Source: Dactylellina haptotyla (Eukaryota > Ascomycota > Orbiliomycetes > Orbiliales > Orbiliaceae). From it: 64,000 nt of DNA. The stretch covers positions 310,001 to 374,000 of the forward strand of contig CM062383.1 of NCBI GenBank assembly GCA_031310005.1, in the 5' to 3' direction. Position numbers and translations under genes: made by a program. The notes under the pieces were generated by a model, which was not told the origin of the DNA, did not search any database, and saw nothing but the letters and a program-made list of their open reading frames with translations. Of the stretch, positions 33,219-43,492 are shown piece after piece (the stretch's first letter is position 1; every line of letters begins with the position of its first letter).

Positions 33219-34965
33219 CCTTTCTGAACAATATAAGAAATACAATTTGTTCGAGAACTAATAGAGAGTAGGACTGGATTGGGGGCGTGCAACGGCGTAG
33301 ATATTGTTATATAGAATCCGTATAGACGATAATTCCACACGAAAGTCGGTATGAAGCCAAATTTAGTTTCAGCTACCCGGGTCCCGAGCATATTAATAAA
33401 GGCGGAGAGCTTCGCTACATAATGTACTTTCTATCGTTGTAAACTGCAGCACGGGTAGTACCTAAGTTGTATGCGCTGGATCGACGGTGCGGGTGGGTGG
33501 GTTCATATGGCTTCTATATATTCTCCTTTGCAGCCCCACTATCAGACCAGTACCAGATCTGGCGGGAATTTTGAGATCGGATGTTCCGTCAGCAATCGAA
33601 CTACGTTTTATCAGAGACAAACGAAAGGATATCAAAGGTCAAGAAAACTATCAAAGAGCGTCGCTCAATCTCACACAATGTTTCTCGCTGCCAATTCGGG
33701 TCCCATCCTGACCACCCACGCCGTTAGGTACCCGGAATACGCCTTGCAAAACGGCGCCATCCTTGTTATTTGGTAAAGCCAATACGTTTAATTGGCCTGA
33801 GAGTTTGAGATTTTCCGAAGATATCGCCGTTCGGGACTTCCTCTCTACTAGTATCAGATTTGAGTGCGAATCAAGATTTCGAGGGGTTCCCGTTCCGGAG
33901 AATACCATGAGAAATATAACGTGCCGCCTGTCCGTGTTGTCGACTCCACCGACGCTGCATAGCCGCGAATATGGTTCGCTATGGCTATTATCCCGCCATA
34001 TATATAGATCTGCTATAGTAACGTGATTTATATGGGATCATCGACAATATTTGAAACGTGAAATTTACACTGCCTGCGCAGCACATTTGATATTCGGTGG
34101 CGAATCAGTATGGGTATAAAATATACGTGTGCTCGGACCTATAGACGGTCTGTATTTGATATATATAAGCCTGCTAGAAGAATCACGCTGTTTTCACATA
34201 TGCACAATATGAGGTAATACCACTACTTCGGAGATAATTTTTAATGGTTTCCAAGGTTTAGAAAGTAGGACACTAACACGAAGCGAGGTCCAGTCGACGA
34301 ATTGAAGAGACAGACCCAATTACAGAGCCCAACCATCCAAGTCGCTCGCTGTTCATTTCATATAAAATACTCACTAAGTGCGAATGATAACAGTCACCAA
34401 TACACTGTTGGATCCACCCGAAAGATTAAGAGACTCGGCATAAACAGGAACAGGGTATTCTTTCGCCCTGGATATGTATAGTAGATTACGAACTAGCATG
34501 GCCAAAAAGCCGTCCATCATGCTCGGGTGATGGCGGAGCATAGGATTTTAGTATTCAGCATTTGCTGAGAGATGAATACCCGGCTGGGGAACATTTAGAA
34601 GATTTCGGAGGGCATCAATATAATGATCCCGAGACCTGTATGTCGATCGGTCTCGATAGTTACATCATTCAGAGAGCCGAAGATTCAGTTCCCGCTTAGC
34701 GATACTTAAGCTTCCTGAATACATAGAGATACCTCACTATCATGAGTATTGTTTTGGTTTAAAGCGCCATTAAATAGCTTACTTTACCATCTATTCTCAC
34801 AAGTCTCCGCTTCCTCACCGTGCTAGCTCGAGGTCTAGATCCTTCCAAGCTGGTCGTTGTATGTTGCATGTTGTGTTGGTGTTCATTCGCGAGCTCGCAT
34901 CTGGTCGCTCGTTTATATTACCTCCCAACCTTACTCCATCGCCACCACCTCTTCAGGCGTCAATC
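33219..34965. other. 1.7 kb divergent intergenic region
   Basis: Between the SAT4-like gene and cyclin H, transcribed away from each other, so both promoters lie here. Short frames only. The last 140 bp before the cyclin H ATG are GC-richer and pyrimidine-rich, as in fungal 5' UTRs. Confidence 0.45.
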
Positions 34966-36225
34966 ATGGCGGAAGACCAGCTCTACACTTCCACGACCCA
35001 GTGCAAAACCTGGTCCTTCGGCCCTTCAACTCTCTCTACCATCCGCCAGAATACCAATGCAGCCGGCACTCGCTCGATCCGACGCGGGTGGAAACGCGCC
35101 CGCGTCGAGGCATCCTCAGCGAACACTCCTCTCGCCACGACTCCGATCCCTTCGAGCACGCCCACACCCACACCGACGCCCTCGATAGACCCCGCAGCCA
35201 TTCCGGATCCGGAATCACTCACCCCGGCCGAGGAGCTCACGCTCGTGCACTACTATATGCTGCGCCTGATAGACATGTCGGACGTCTTCTCGTTTCCGTC
35301 GAACGTGAAATCCACCGCCTGCGTCTTCCTCTCCAGATTTCACCTCCACCACTCGGTGCAAGCCTATCATCCGAAACACCTGATAACCACGATACTATTC
35401 CTCGCGACTAAGACTGAAAACCACTATATTCCGCTATCGGAGTTCTGCAAACGAATACCAAAGCTGACGCCGGAATTGGTACTTAAACATGAGTTCACAG
35501 TTGCCGGCGGGGTTCGGTGGGACTTTGACATCAAACATCCGCTCAGAGCTGCAGAGGGCGGGATAATGGAACTCTTGACCAGCTTAGCGAACGGGGTGGG
35601 CACCAGTGATCCCGGACTGGTCGCGCTGAAGGAACGGCTGGCGCCGAATCCAGTACGGAGAGTGCAGGACGCCCATGGCAAGATGAAAAGCTACCTGACG
35701 AAAGAAGCGCTGGTATCAGATGTCTATTATCACTACACTCCGCCGCAGATATTCCTAGCAGCTCTCTGGTTGGCGGATAATGACGTAGCGGAAGGCTATA
35801 TCGAATGGCGGTTTGGAGAGAATGCGACGATGGGCCGAGTAGCTAAGAAAAGGAAGAAGGATAAGAAGGCCAAGAACCCCGAAGAAGAGACGACCGCGAC
35901 TGCCGAAGAAGCAGCGAAGAAAGGACCCGCATTGGCTCCCAAGCTTATTCCTTTGGTTGCTAGCTGCGCTGAGATGATGACTGGTGCTCGGGAATACGAA
36001 AAGATACCAGTAGATGAGCTCAAGAGAATCGACAAGAAACTGCATCGATGTCAAAACCCGCAGAAATTTCTCGGTGCAGGGTCTTCCTTGGGCTCGGGCG
36101 ATAATGGAAATAAGAAGCTTCCGGATGAAGCGGTCCCTGGAGTTAAGGATAAGGATAAGGGCGACGAAAAGAAGCGGAAAGTGGAAGAAGATCCGTTCGG
36201 TGGCACTCTACATAGCAGGGATTGA
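34966..36225 (+). CDS. CCL1: cyclin H, TFIIH kinase subunit
   Basis: Single exon, 419 aa from the ATG at 34966 ('MAEDQLYTSTTQ'). The frame stays open upstream to 34861, but the extension is not family-like while 'CKTWSFGPSTLSTIRQNTN' matches the cyclin H start (W-x-F-x-x-x-x-L-x-x-x-R). After a Thr/Pro-rich insert (~50-75) comes the first cyclin box: 'LTLVHYYMLRLIDM', 'VKSTACVFLSRFHLHHSV', 'HLITTILFLATKTENHYI'. A second helical repeat includes 'YYHYTPPQIFLAALWLAD'. Cyclin H with Cdk7/Kin28 and MAT1 forms the kinase that phosphorylates the RNA polymerase II C-terminal domain. Odd: a Lys-rich block ('KKRKKDKKAKNPEEE') interrupts the second repeat and the C-terminal tail is long and charged. Confidence 0.88.
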   Translation: MAEDQLYTSTTQCKTWSFGPSTLSTIRQNTNAAGTRSIRRGWKRARVEASSANTPLATTPIPSSTPTPTPTPSIDPAAIPDPESLTPAEELTLVHYYMLRLIDMSDVFSFPSNVKSTACVFLSRFHLHHSVQAYHPKHLITTILFLATKTENHYIPLSEFCKRIPKLTPELVLKHEFTVAGGVRWDFDIKHPLRAAEGGIMELLTSLANGVGTSDPGLVALKERLAPNPVRRVQDAHGKMKSYLTKEALVSDVYYHYTPPQIFLAALWLADNDVAEGYIEWRFGENATMGRVAKKRKKDKKAKNPEEETTATAEEAAKKGPALAPKLIPLVASCAEMMTGAREYEKIPVDELKRIDKKLHRCQNPQKFLGAGSSLGSGDNGNKKLPDEAVPGVKDKDKGDEKKRKVEEDPFGGTLHSRD

Positions 36226-36831
36226 TACGGCCTGGTTTCTTCGTCTCTGACAAAACTTGTCAAACATTCTAGCGAGTAGGAAGCATCCCTCGCAGTGGAA
36301 TCTTGCATCTGGAAGATTGGTTGCCCACATCTGTTCAATCATTTTTTCGACATACCAAATGAAGGCTTGATCAAGGTAATATCGTGGGACCTCCGGAGCT
36401 ACGTTCCACAGAGCCTATAGCTACGGTGATAGACCTCGGAAAACTGGCCGGTTGCCCCATTACTATCCTCTACGAAGCAATAGTGCTGATATATATTCCG
36501 ATACCCACTGGCGGGAATCGAGCATCACTACATTGTCCGCGAGGCACGAGATTGGGTCATAGGGATTCCAATATTCTGCAGGCAGAATATTCTACTTGTT
36601 CTTATATCATCCAAAGCATAATGTTACAAGTCATGAAATCATCGCACATTTTTATTTGAATCCATAGATGATACCCATATAACCTCAAATTGAACGGAGC
36701 CAATCCTCAGAATTAAATGCACACTTCCCAAAACCAAGCTACTATCGTACAGCCGTGAAATAATTCTATCTAAAGAACTAAAAACTCCAAAACCCAGGAC
36801 CCAGTTATCTTCTTTCCACTAACGATCAATT
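36226..36831. other. convergent intergenic
   Basis: About 600 bp between two converging stops; the minus-strand WDR70 3' UTR and the plus-strand cyclin H 3' UTR. No gene seen. Confidence 0.4.
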
Positions 36832-38655
36832 TTAAAAACGCTTCTGTCGTTTCTTCCTATCTTCCTCCTCTTCCTCTTCTCTATCATTATTATATATCGT
36901 AACAGGCTGCGTCTCCTTCCACGCCCCAGTAAACATGGGATCATTCTTCGCCTTATCAGCATACTTCAACAAGGCTTCTCTTGGATCTTCGTCCCGCATG
37001 CCGCTCAAAGCCACATTCTTCTTAATATGCTCTTCGTCGGGCGTGGACTTGCCAAACGGTGTGGTGTGTGGTTTGAAAGGTTTATACGCGTTTGCGAGCT
37101 GGCTCGCCTGCGCTAAGGACTTGGTCTTCGAAGGAAGAACAGCATTGGGGAGGTATATAGCATCCGCGTTCATTCCTGTAGCGATGTCCGTTGTGAGGGA
37201 TGGGTCGTCGTCGAAATGACGTTTCTTGAGGGCATTGCTGAGGATAGTTATGGCGCCGCGGCTGGAAGTCTTCGGTGAGTAGAGTATCTTCACTGTTGCA
37301 TCGCTGGACGTTGTGAAGATCTGATTGAGACGCGGGTGCCATAATGTTGATATGACCGGGATGGAGGGTGTTATGGCGAGTGTGAGATCGGGGCGGAGTG
37401 TCGCGGGAGATAGTATGTGGAGGTTACCAGCTGAATCTGAGGTCAGGACGCTGGAGGAATCGGGGGAGAAGGAAATCGTCGTGTTCTGCGAAGCCGTAGG
37501 TAGATCGTTTCTGGCCATTATCGGCTTTTTGAACTTTCGTGTATCCCAAGCTAGAATAGTAACGTTAGCAAATGCCCCTCGGCTAGTAGGAAAGAGTTGA
37601 TACGTACATTTGACGGTCCCATCGAGACCTCTGCTCACCATAAGGTTACCGTCTTTGGAGAACGCGACACTGCATACTCCCAGCTCTTTCTCGTGAGCGT
37701 CTTCTACCGTCGCCATGGGTCGGTTGAAAGGTCCATCACCACCCCACAGCGTCAAGCTCCCATCCTGCGAGCCAGCACCCAGCAATTTCTTGCCGCCTTG
37801 TGTAGGGTCATCCCACTTGACACACATCACTCTTGTCCTCCCGCCTTTTGCGGTCCTCGACTTTACCACGATCACTTCCTTTTGCTGCCTTTTCTGATTG
37901 ACATCCCATATCCTGACGGTCGAGTCCGAGCTGCAAGTTACCATTAAGTTCTTGTCCGTCGGATGCCATGTTCCTCCTAGCAGCTCCGAAACATGGCCCT
38001 TCGTATTGTTCATGTCCCGCAGGTACTGGTCTCCCTTCACAAATTCCACAACCTCATACCCATCCCTGTCAAAAACCTTGGCTTGAGCGCAAGATGGAAT
38101 CACAAGAATATTATCGCCACTGTTCGAGAATTCTGCCTTGTGCACCAGATGTCCCTCCCGAGGCTCGATAGTCTTGAAGGAATGCAAATGATTCGATGCC
38201 ATGCCAGTAAAGTCGTACAGCTTGATATTCGAATCATGGGAAGCTGTGACCATACGCATCCCAGATGGATCTAACGATACCGAGGTCACAGCCTTCTCGT
38301 GGTCCTTGATAAGAACTTCGTGAGAAGTTGGAAATTCATCGTCATCATCCGAATCGTCGTCCGAGTCATCGTCGTCGTCTGAGTCGCCACCATCTCTGTC
38401 CGAATCATCATCTCCGGTGCTCCTCGTATTGCCAGTACCAGGAGCGATCGTTGACGGATTTGTAGACGGTGCGGAGGGTATATCGGTGCGCTTTAGTTTG
38501 TCGTGCTGAACCGCGGATTTGGCTACCGCTTGCTTCCCGAACGACTTGGGTAGGAACGCCGCCATCGGGTCGTTTGGGTCCACGAAGGGAGATTCGATGA
38601 CGATATCGTCATCATTGTCGAGGTCGACGCCCTTCCGTTTCGGCTTTCCACTCAT
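36832..38655 (-). CDS. WD40 repeat protein, WDR70 type
   Basis: Two exons, 37608-38655 and 36832-37550; the 57-nt intron (gtacgt...gctaac...ctag) is a multiple of three without a stop. Spliced protein 588 aa. An acidic low-complexity leader (long Asp/Ser run at ~85-108) precedes WD repeats: 'ALIKDHEKAVTSVSLDP'-like first blade, 'HDSNIKLYDF', 'CSSDSTVRIWDV', 'GSQDGSLTLWGG', 'SRGLDGTVK|SWDTRKFKKP', 'SSDATVKILYSP'. The C-terminal 'SDATVKILYSPKTSSRGA' then 'RDEDPREALLKYADKAKNDPMF' is characteristic of the WDR70 (gastrulation-defective-1) group, and the tail is basic. In fission yeast and animals Wdr70 acts with the Cul4-DDB1 ligase in histone H2B ubiquitination at DNA breaks; that role here is inferred from family. 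Confidence 0.85.
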   Translation of the reverse strand: MSGKPKRKGVDLDNDDDIVIESPFVDPNDPMAAFLPKSFGKQAVAKSAVQHDKLKRTDIPSAPSTNPSTIAPGTGNTRSTGDDDSDRDGGDSDDDDDSDDDSDDDDEFPTSHEVLIKDHEKAVTSVSLDPSGMRMVTASHDSNIKLYDFTGMASNHLHSFKTIEPREGHLVHKAEFSNSGDNILVIPSCAQAKVFDRDGYEVVEFVKGDQYLRDMNNTKGHVSELLGGTWHPTDKNLMVTCSSDSTVRIWDVNQKRQQKEVIVVKSRTAKGGRTRVMCVKWDDPTQGGKKLLGAGSQDGSLTLWGGDGPFNRPMATVEDAHEKELGVCSVAFSKDGNLMVSRGLDGTVKCTYQLFPTSRGAFANVTILAWDTRKFKKPIMARNDLPTASQNTTISFSPDSSSVLTSDSAGNLHILSPATLRPDLTLAITPSIPVISTLWHPRLNQIFTTSSDATVKILYSPKTSSRGAITILSNALKKRHFDDDPSLTTDIATGMNADAIYLPNAVLPSKTKSLAQASQLANAYKPFKPHTTPFGKSTPDEEHIKKNVALSGMRDEDPREALLKYADKAKNDPMFTGAWKETQPVTIYNNDREEEEEEDRKKRQKRF

Positions 38656-39916
38656 GTTGCAAGTTCTGTTTGGTTTATGTTGTCGCGTTTGAGAAGAATG
38701 ATGTCAACCTGGGATGCGCGACTCTGTGTTAAACTAGATAGAGCCTCATGCCATTTCTCTTGGCGCGGGTGTGTTGGACTGTGGACAGCAACACAAACTC
38801 GACGATTCAGTATACTGGTAGCCTCGATACTTCCGACATGTATATACATTTTCCTCAACGTGCCTGAGAGATTCCATTAGTTTTAAAAATTCCGTCCTAG
38901 TTTACCACCGAGTATGCATATTAGAATTCTAGTCGTAAGACGGATTGCCCTAATTACGTGGAAGAATATAATATCTCGAGACACTAGATAGTATACTAGT
39001 ACGGCATGCGGCATTACTGCCATCGGTCGAGTCTAGGTGTTCTAGTGACTTTAACAAAGCGAATCGTTTCTAACTGTTTAAGCTGTTTTATTCTTTCTGA
39101 TGGACAAAATTATTGTCATTGACGTCAGTCACTAGGCCGTGCCGATTTTCCGTGTTTCTTAAAGTAGGACCGCTGTTTTACGGTGCTTGATACTGCCCAA
39201 TCTGGCTAGCCGCCCCATACGGTTAGCTGTGAATACCCTTTTAGATCTCACGCAGGCTTGATCAAGACCAGCGTATCAGATCGCAGTGTGAACCCCAGAG
39301 ATTGAGTTCCCGAGTTTTTCTTGGCGACTTTCTAGCTTGTGTCATTGCTATTGTCGCGTATAGGCCAAAACAAGGGGGTATCTCAGGTAGTCTCGAGTCG
39401 ACGAGCGAAAATACGATTTGCGCTCTTCTAACACGGAGTTGTAACTAGTTGTTATTTGACATTGTAAGCATAGTCTCTGCGGCCGGCTAACGGCTATCTT
39501 GCGGCTTTGGAAGAATTCGAGAATTTAGGCCTCGTGAAAGAGCGATTCCGAAGGGAGATATAATAAAACAGTGCTAGAAAACAAATTATATTGCCGCACC
39601 ATGATTGTTAGCAGCAAATTTACCCTAGTCCTTTTGTAGTCCGATCCGCCGGCAGTATCTAAGGTGCGAATTTGCTATATAACACAGCCGCCGCAAAGTT
39701 AAAATCTATCTTTCCCTACTCTCCATCCCACAAGAATATCTTCTTCATCATTTTAATTCAATTCTCTAAATCTTGCGCCGCTGGTAGGTTGCAGATTCGA
39801 AGCTGGGCTTCTTTAACTAACCCGATAAAAATCGAATTCTATATACCCCCAAACCACCCAGTCATCCTTTTTGATCATTTTCAGACGTCAATCCCTAAAG
39901 TATACATACCAGAAAA
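38656..39916. other. 1.3 kb intergenic region
   Basis: Divergent promoters of the WDR70-type gene and the PPQGGM-repeat gene. A pyrimidine-rich tract precedes the right-hand ATG. No other gene recognised. Confidence 0.45.
39676..39682 (+). promoter_or_regulatory. TATA-like element of the PPQGGM-repeat gene
   Basis: 'TATATAA' about 235 bp upstream of the ATG at 39917, followed by pyrimidine-rich sequence. Confidence 0.35.
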
Positions 39917-40525
39917 ATGAAATTCAACATCCTCGCAGTCGCCTTCTTCCTCGCAGCCAGCGCCTCGGCCATGCCTCTCGAGGCCCGGCAAGCTCCAGGG
40001 CCACCAGGTCCCGGTGGCCCGAAAATGTCGCCCAAGGAAAGTTTCATTCAAATGGCACAAAAGCAGAGTAAACCAGCCAACGTGATTCAATTTCTGCAAG
40101 GTGTTCCGGACAATATCTTCCAACAGGTCATGATGGTGGAAGATGATAACGTTGGTGATCAGGCATTCGAGGACCTGATGAATGGCAAGATGCCACATCT
40201 TGATGGAGCGAAAATGGCTACCATGGAGAGTCTAATGAAACAAGGCAATATGCCTCCAGGTGGTCCTCAGGGTGGTCCTCAGGGCGGTGTGCCTCCTCAA
40301 GGCGGTATACCTCCTCAGGGTGGAATGCCCCCTCAGGGTGGAATGCCCCCTCAGGGTGGTATGCCCCCCGGCCCTGGTGGTATGCCTCCTCAGGGTGGTA
40401 TGCCTCCTCAGGGTGGTATGCCTCCTCAGGGTGGTATGCCTCCTCAAGGTGGTATGCCTCCTCAAGGTGGTATGCCCCCCGGCCCTCAAGGTGGTATGCC
40501 TCCCGGTATGGCACCCCATCAGTAA
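39917..40525 (+). CDS. secreted Pro/Gly/Gln/Met-repeat protein
   Basis: Single exon, 202 aa. Signal peptide 'MKFNILAVAFFLAASASA', then 'MPLEARQAPGPPGP'. The middle (~37-110) is a helical, Met- and Gln-rich, cysteine-free segment ('FIQMAQKQSKPANVIQFLQG', 'FEDLMNGKMPHLDGAKMATM'). The C-terminal ~90 residues are imperfect repeats of PPQGGM, with PPGP variants. No enzymatic domain. Such Pro/Gly/Gln repeats tend to be disordered and sticky; extracellular matrix, adhesive or hyphal-surface roles are possible but not shown. The minus strand is open in two frames over the repeat only because of its periodicity. Not recognised in any named family. Confidence 0.75.
   Translation: MKFNILAVAFFLAASASAMPLEARQAPGPPGPGGPKMSPKESFIQMAQKQSKPANVIQFLQGVPDNIFQQVMMVEDDNVGDQAFEDLMNGKMPHLDGAKMATMESLMKQGNMPPGGPQGGPQGGVPPQGGIPPQGGMPPQGGMPPQGGMPPGPGGMPPQGGMPPQGGMPPQGGMPPQGGMPPQGGMPPGPQGGMPPGMAPHQ
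40251..40509 (+). repeat. 18-bp coding minisatellite (PPQGGM)
   Basis: About a dozen 18-bp units of the type 'cctcctcagggtggtatg', with slightly varied early units (gtg/ata/gga-atg) and two 'ccccccggccct' interruptions about 100 bp apart that suggest a higher-order duplication. The central units are nearly identical, so copy number is probably variable between strains. Confidence 0.9.
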
Positions 40526-40786
40526 GCCACGGCATTGACGTCACGGGATATAAGATAATCAAGAGTCTGAACTGCATTAGTTTGTAATACGTAACCATTA
40601 ACTTATAATATATCATATTGAAAATATAACACGTACTTCTGTTGTGACATGAGCGTAGTCTTAATTCGTCTCATCCAATTAGAACGCAGTTTGCCTGCAA
40701 TTACAAGTAGAGAATTTAAGCAGGAACAAGTCTTACTAGCTGAATCCATGAGCACTATGTCATAAACGACGAAAGTCGCCCTCATC

Positions 40787-42916
40787 TCAGTCTTCTTCTT
40801 GCTCCGAATTTGCCCCATCGCCGGAACCTTCCGCTCCCCCTCGATATTCTACCTCAAGCTCCTGGTTAGTGGAAATCTCATCATCCTCTATGAAGCTCTC
40901 GAAATCACTAAAACCGGCTTCAGAGTCAGATTCCGGATCAAGATCAAAGAAATCTTCCATGGCGTCCTCTCTAAACTCGTCAGGATCGACTGAGAAATCG
41001 CTTTTCTCCCAAGGACTATTTTCGGCCGACATTCTTTCCAGGAGGAGACGAGGTCTCGGAGTATATAGTTCAATGACTTTTTCAACATCTCGAGTTCTTT
41101 TGATCCTAGTTAGATCCTTCTCGAAATTGACGACATAATATGTCAATTTTGGGGTGTAAGATGCCCGATCTTTATCGAAAACAATCATCTTCAGGTGTGG
41201 AAGTTGATTGTACTGGGAAATTGATGTTATTCTCAACCTTTCGACGTATGCTTCAATCTGCGAACGGTATTCCGCGCTCTTGGCGTATTTATGGTGGTTC
41301 AGTAGTCGCAAAACTCTCAACGAATGAATAACTGGGAGCTATATATACCAGATATCAGAATTCTTTCAGCAAACAAATTACTATATAAAAAAGATTTAAT
41401 CCAGAATTGCAATAATTAACTTCAAGATATTACCTTGTCCCAATCAACAAATGGAATAGCGAGTTCTTCGAGCTTCGGCCAGTGCTCTGAGGTAAATGGA
41501 TGTGGGTTCCGGTCGGGATCGAAAAAAGCCGCGCCGCCAGGACACACAGATGGTTTGACCCCGCTAAAATGGTGACCCATGTGACACTCCAGCCATAACC
41601 TTTCTAAAGTCTCTCGATGGCAGAGAACTTTGCTAATATCCCAATCCAACAAGGCGCTGATATGCAGCGTTTCCAATGGACCGACGCGATCAAGTATTTC
41701 GCCAATTAGAAATTCTTTCGGCTTTTCCACAATACAGATGTTCAGTTGCAGATTCGTGATTTTGGCACCTCTTTCTATTTCCTCTAGAACCATACGGTGA
41801 CCATCTCTTACGCAGTCTAAGTGCAAAGTATGAAGTACTCTACCTTTAACCTCGAATCCCGTTGGTATTCTAAGCGCTTGTCGTTGCGTTCGCACCGGCA
41901 TCGGGTAATATCCTATATATGGGTAACGAAAAAATCGGGATGTTAGCTCTTCTAACGATGCCACTCTTCCGGGTTCATTAGTCCTATAGTCTCGGCCTAT
42001 ATATTGGCTAAGGCCTAGATATGACCTTCGGATTCTTAAACAGGTCACTGAGACCGCTTTCTGGGTCATAACATCAATAGCCTTCTTAAGAATGTCAAAA
42101 TCCGAGATAACATTAATCTCTAGAGTCTCAAGGTGCGGGAGCGCCGCCACCGTTTCGAAGATCTTCAGTATATCTTCTTCTGTTTCTTCAAATTGGACGC
42201 CAGCAAACCGCAAACTTCTAAGATTAGGCATTGAAGCGATTATAAACTTGAATATTTCGCTGGAGATATCATTACTGAAACTAAGGTTAGTAGTGAATGT
42301 ATTAGTACACTCACATCTTGTAGGTTATTTGGGACGCGATGCCAACGCACTTACCGTATGGAGTTCAATTGATCAGCTTCGACCGAAAGCCTCTGTAGAA
42401 GAAACTTTAGAAGAAGCTGATCTGCGGGTATGAGAGATCGAGTGTCTCTGTCTATTTGTGGATTTAGATGTATCCTGTTGAGATTGACAACCATAAAGTG
42501 CTCAAGATTGCTCAGAATTCGGGATGGCGCCTTTAGAAGATGTTCCACATCCCGTACGTCAAGCAATTCTAGACCACACTGACGGAGATTTCCTGATGAT
42601 GTACGACCGCAGGTAACCCCTTTGCTGACCATTAGTGCATGCCATGCTGGATACAGCTGTGGGAATAAGACATTCCATAGCGCTTTGCAGGTTCGGGCTA
42701 ACTTCCAACTTTCGGCGTACATCAACTAGCGTTGCATAGTGCAATATCTGTCAGCCGATACAAAAAATTATATGCTAGAACAAATTTTCTATTCGGCGCT
42801 GTCGCGCTTTTTTCTTTTATCGCGTAAACAGATATTAGCTAGTATGGTGACAGACTTACTTCCTTAAATATGGTTTCGAGAATTTCGTTCGGAACAAAGA
42901 GGATCCCAGTCCCCAT
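40787..42916 (-). CDS. F-box/LRR-like protein, tandem paralogue A
   Basis: Four exons on the minus strand: 42860-42916, 42355-42725, 41434-42280 and 40787-41338 (introns 134, 74 and 95 nt; phases 0, 2, 0), 608 aa. Exon 1 is only 19 codons and gives the F-box start 'FVPNEILETIFKE'; exon 2 continues 'LMYAESWKLARTCKALWNVLFP'. Exon 3 holds leucine-rich blocks ('MPNLRSLRFAGVQFEETEE', 'LPHLETLEINVISDFDILKK') and ends 'HWPKLEELAIPFVDWDK'. Exon 4 starts 'LPVIHSLRVLRLLNHHKYA' and ends in a long acidic tail. Probable SCF substrate adaptor. The neighbouring gene at 43493-45670 has the same exon order, phases and junction residues, so the pair arose by tandem duplication; the C-terminal tails have since diverged completely. 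Confidence 0.8.
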
Positions 42917-43492
42917 TTCCACGATCAAGCAATACTAATAGTATTGATTGGGAACAAATATCTTGGAATAACAAAGATATTTAAAATTAACTGTCGGCTA
43001 AGCAGATTGAAGCAAGATATTTAAGATCGCCTAACAGTGTATGTGGTGTTCCAATGCTCGACGCGCCACATATTCAGTCCAGAAGCTTACGCGACGAATT
43101 TTACTAACAGGGACGAAATTTAAAAGTTCGCAAGTACTTAATACTGCACATAGTGATCACCCATTGTGCCAAGGAAGAGGGCTACCTTCAGCTGACCGAG
43201 TAATCATGGGTCGTGGAATAAAATCAGACGAGCAACACATGAACAAACCGTGTAAAGGATTCCCAAAAACGAGTAATGTGAACAAATATATCGGATATTG
43301 GGTCACGAATATCTCACGAAAAGCTACAGATTTGTTTTAACCTAGCGTTGATATTAGAAGCAATAGGAGTTTAATGACAAATAATAGTATTGTCATGAAC
43401 TGAAATCGGGGCCTTAGAACTTCGTTTGAAGAGGATTGCCAGCCATTCAGTAAGATCATATAAGATACATACATATAGAAAGAGGTTAGAAG
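42917..43492. other. intergenic between the F-box paralogues
   Basis: About 575 bp holding the promoter of paralogue A and the 3' end of paralogue B. A 99-codon plus-strand frame at 43041-43340 has no protein-like features. Confidence 0.45.

Noticed and set aside
34857-35411. 184-codon plus-strand frame overlapping cyclin H
   Set aside because: Out of frame with the cyclin box; composition reflects the Thr/Pro-rich coding region.
40218-40616. minus-strand His/Tyr/Glu-rich frames over the PPQGGM repeat
   Set aside because: Periodic shadows of the 18-bp repeat; no start context or signal sequence.
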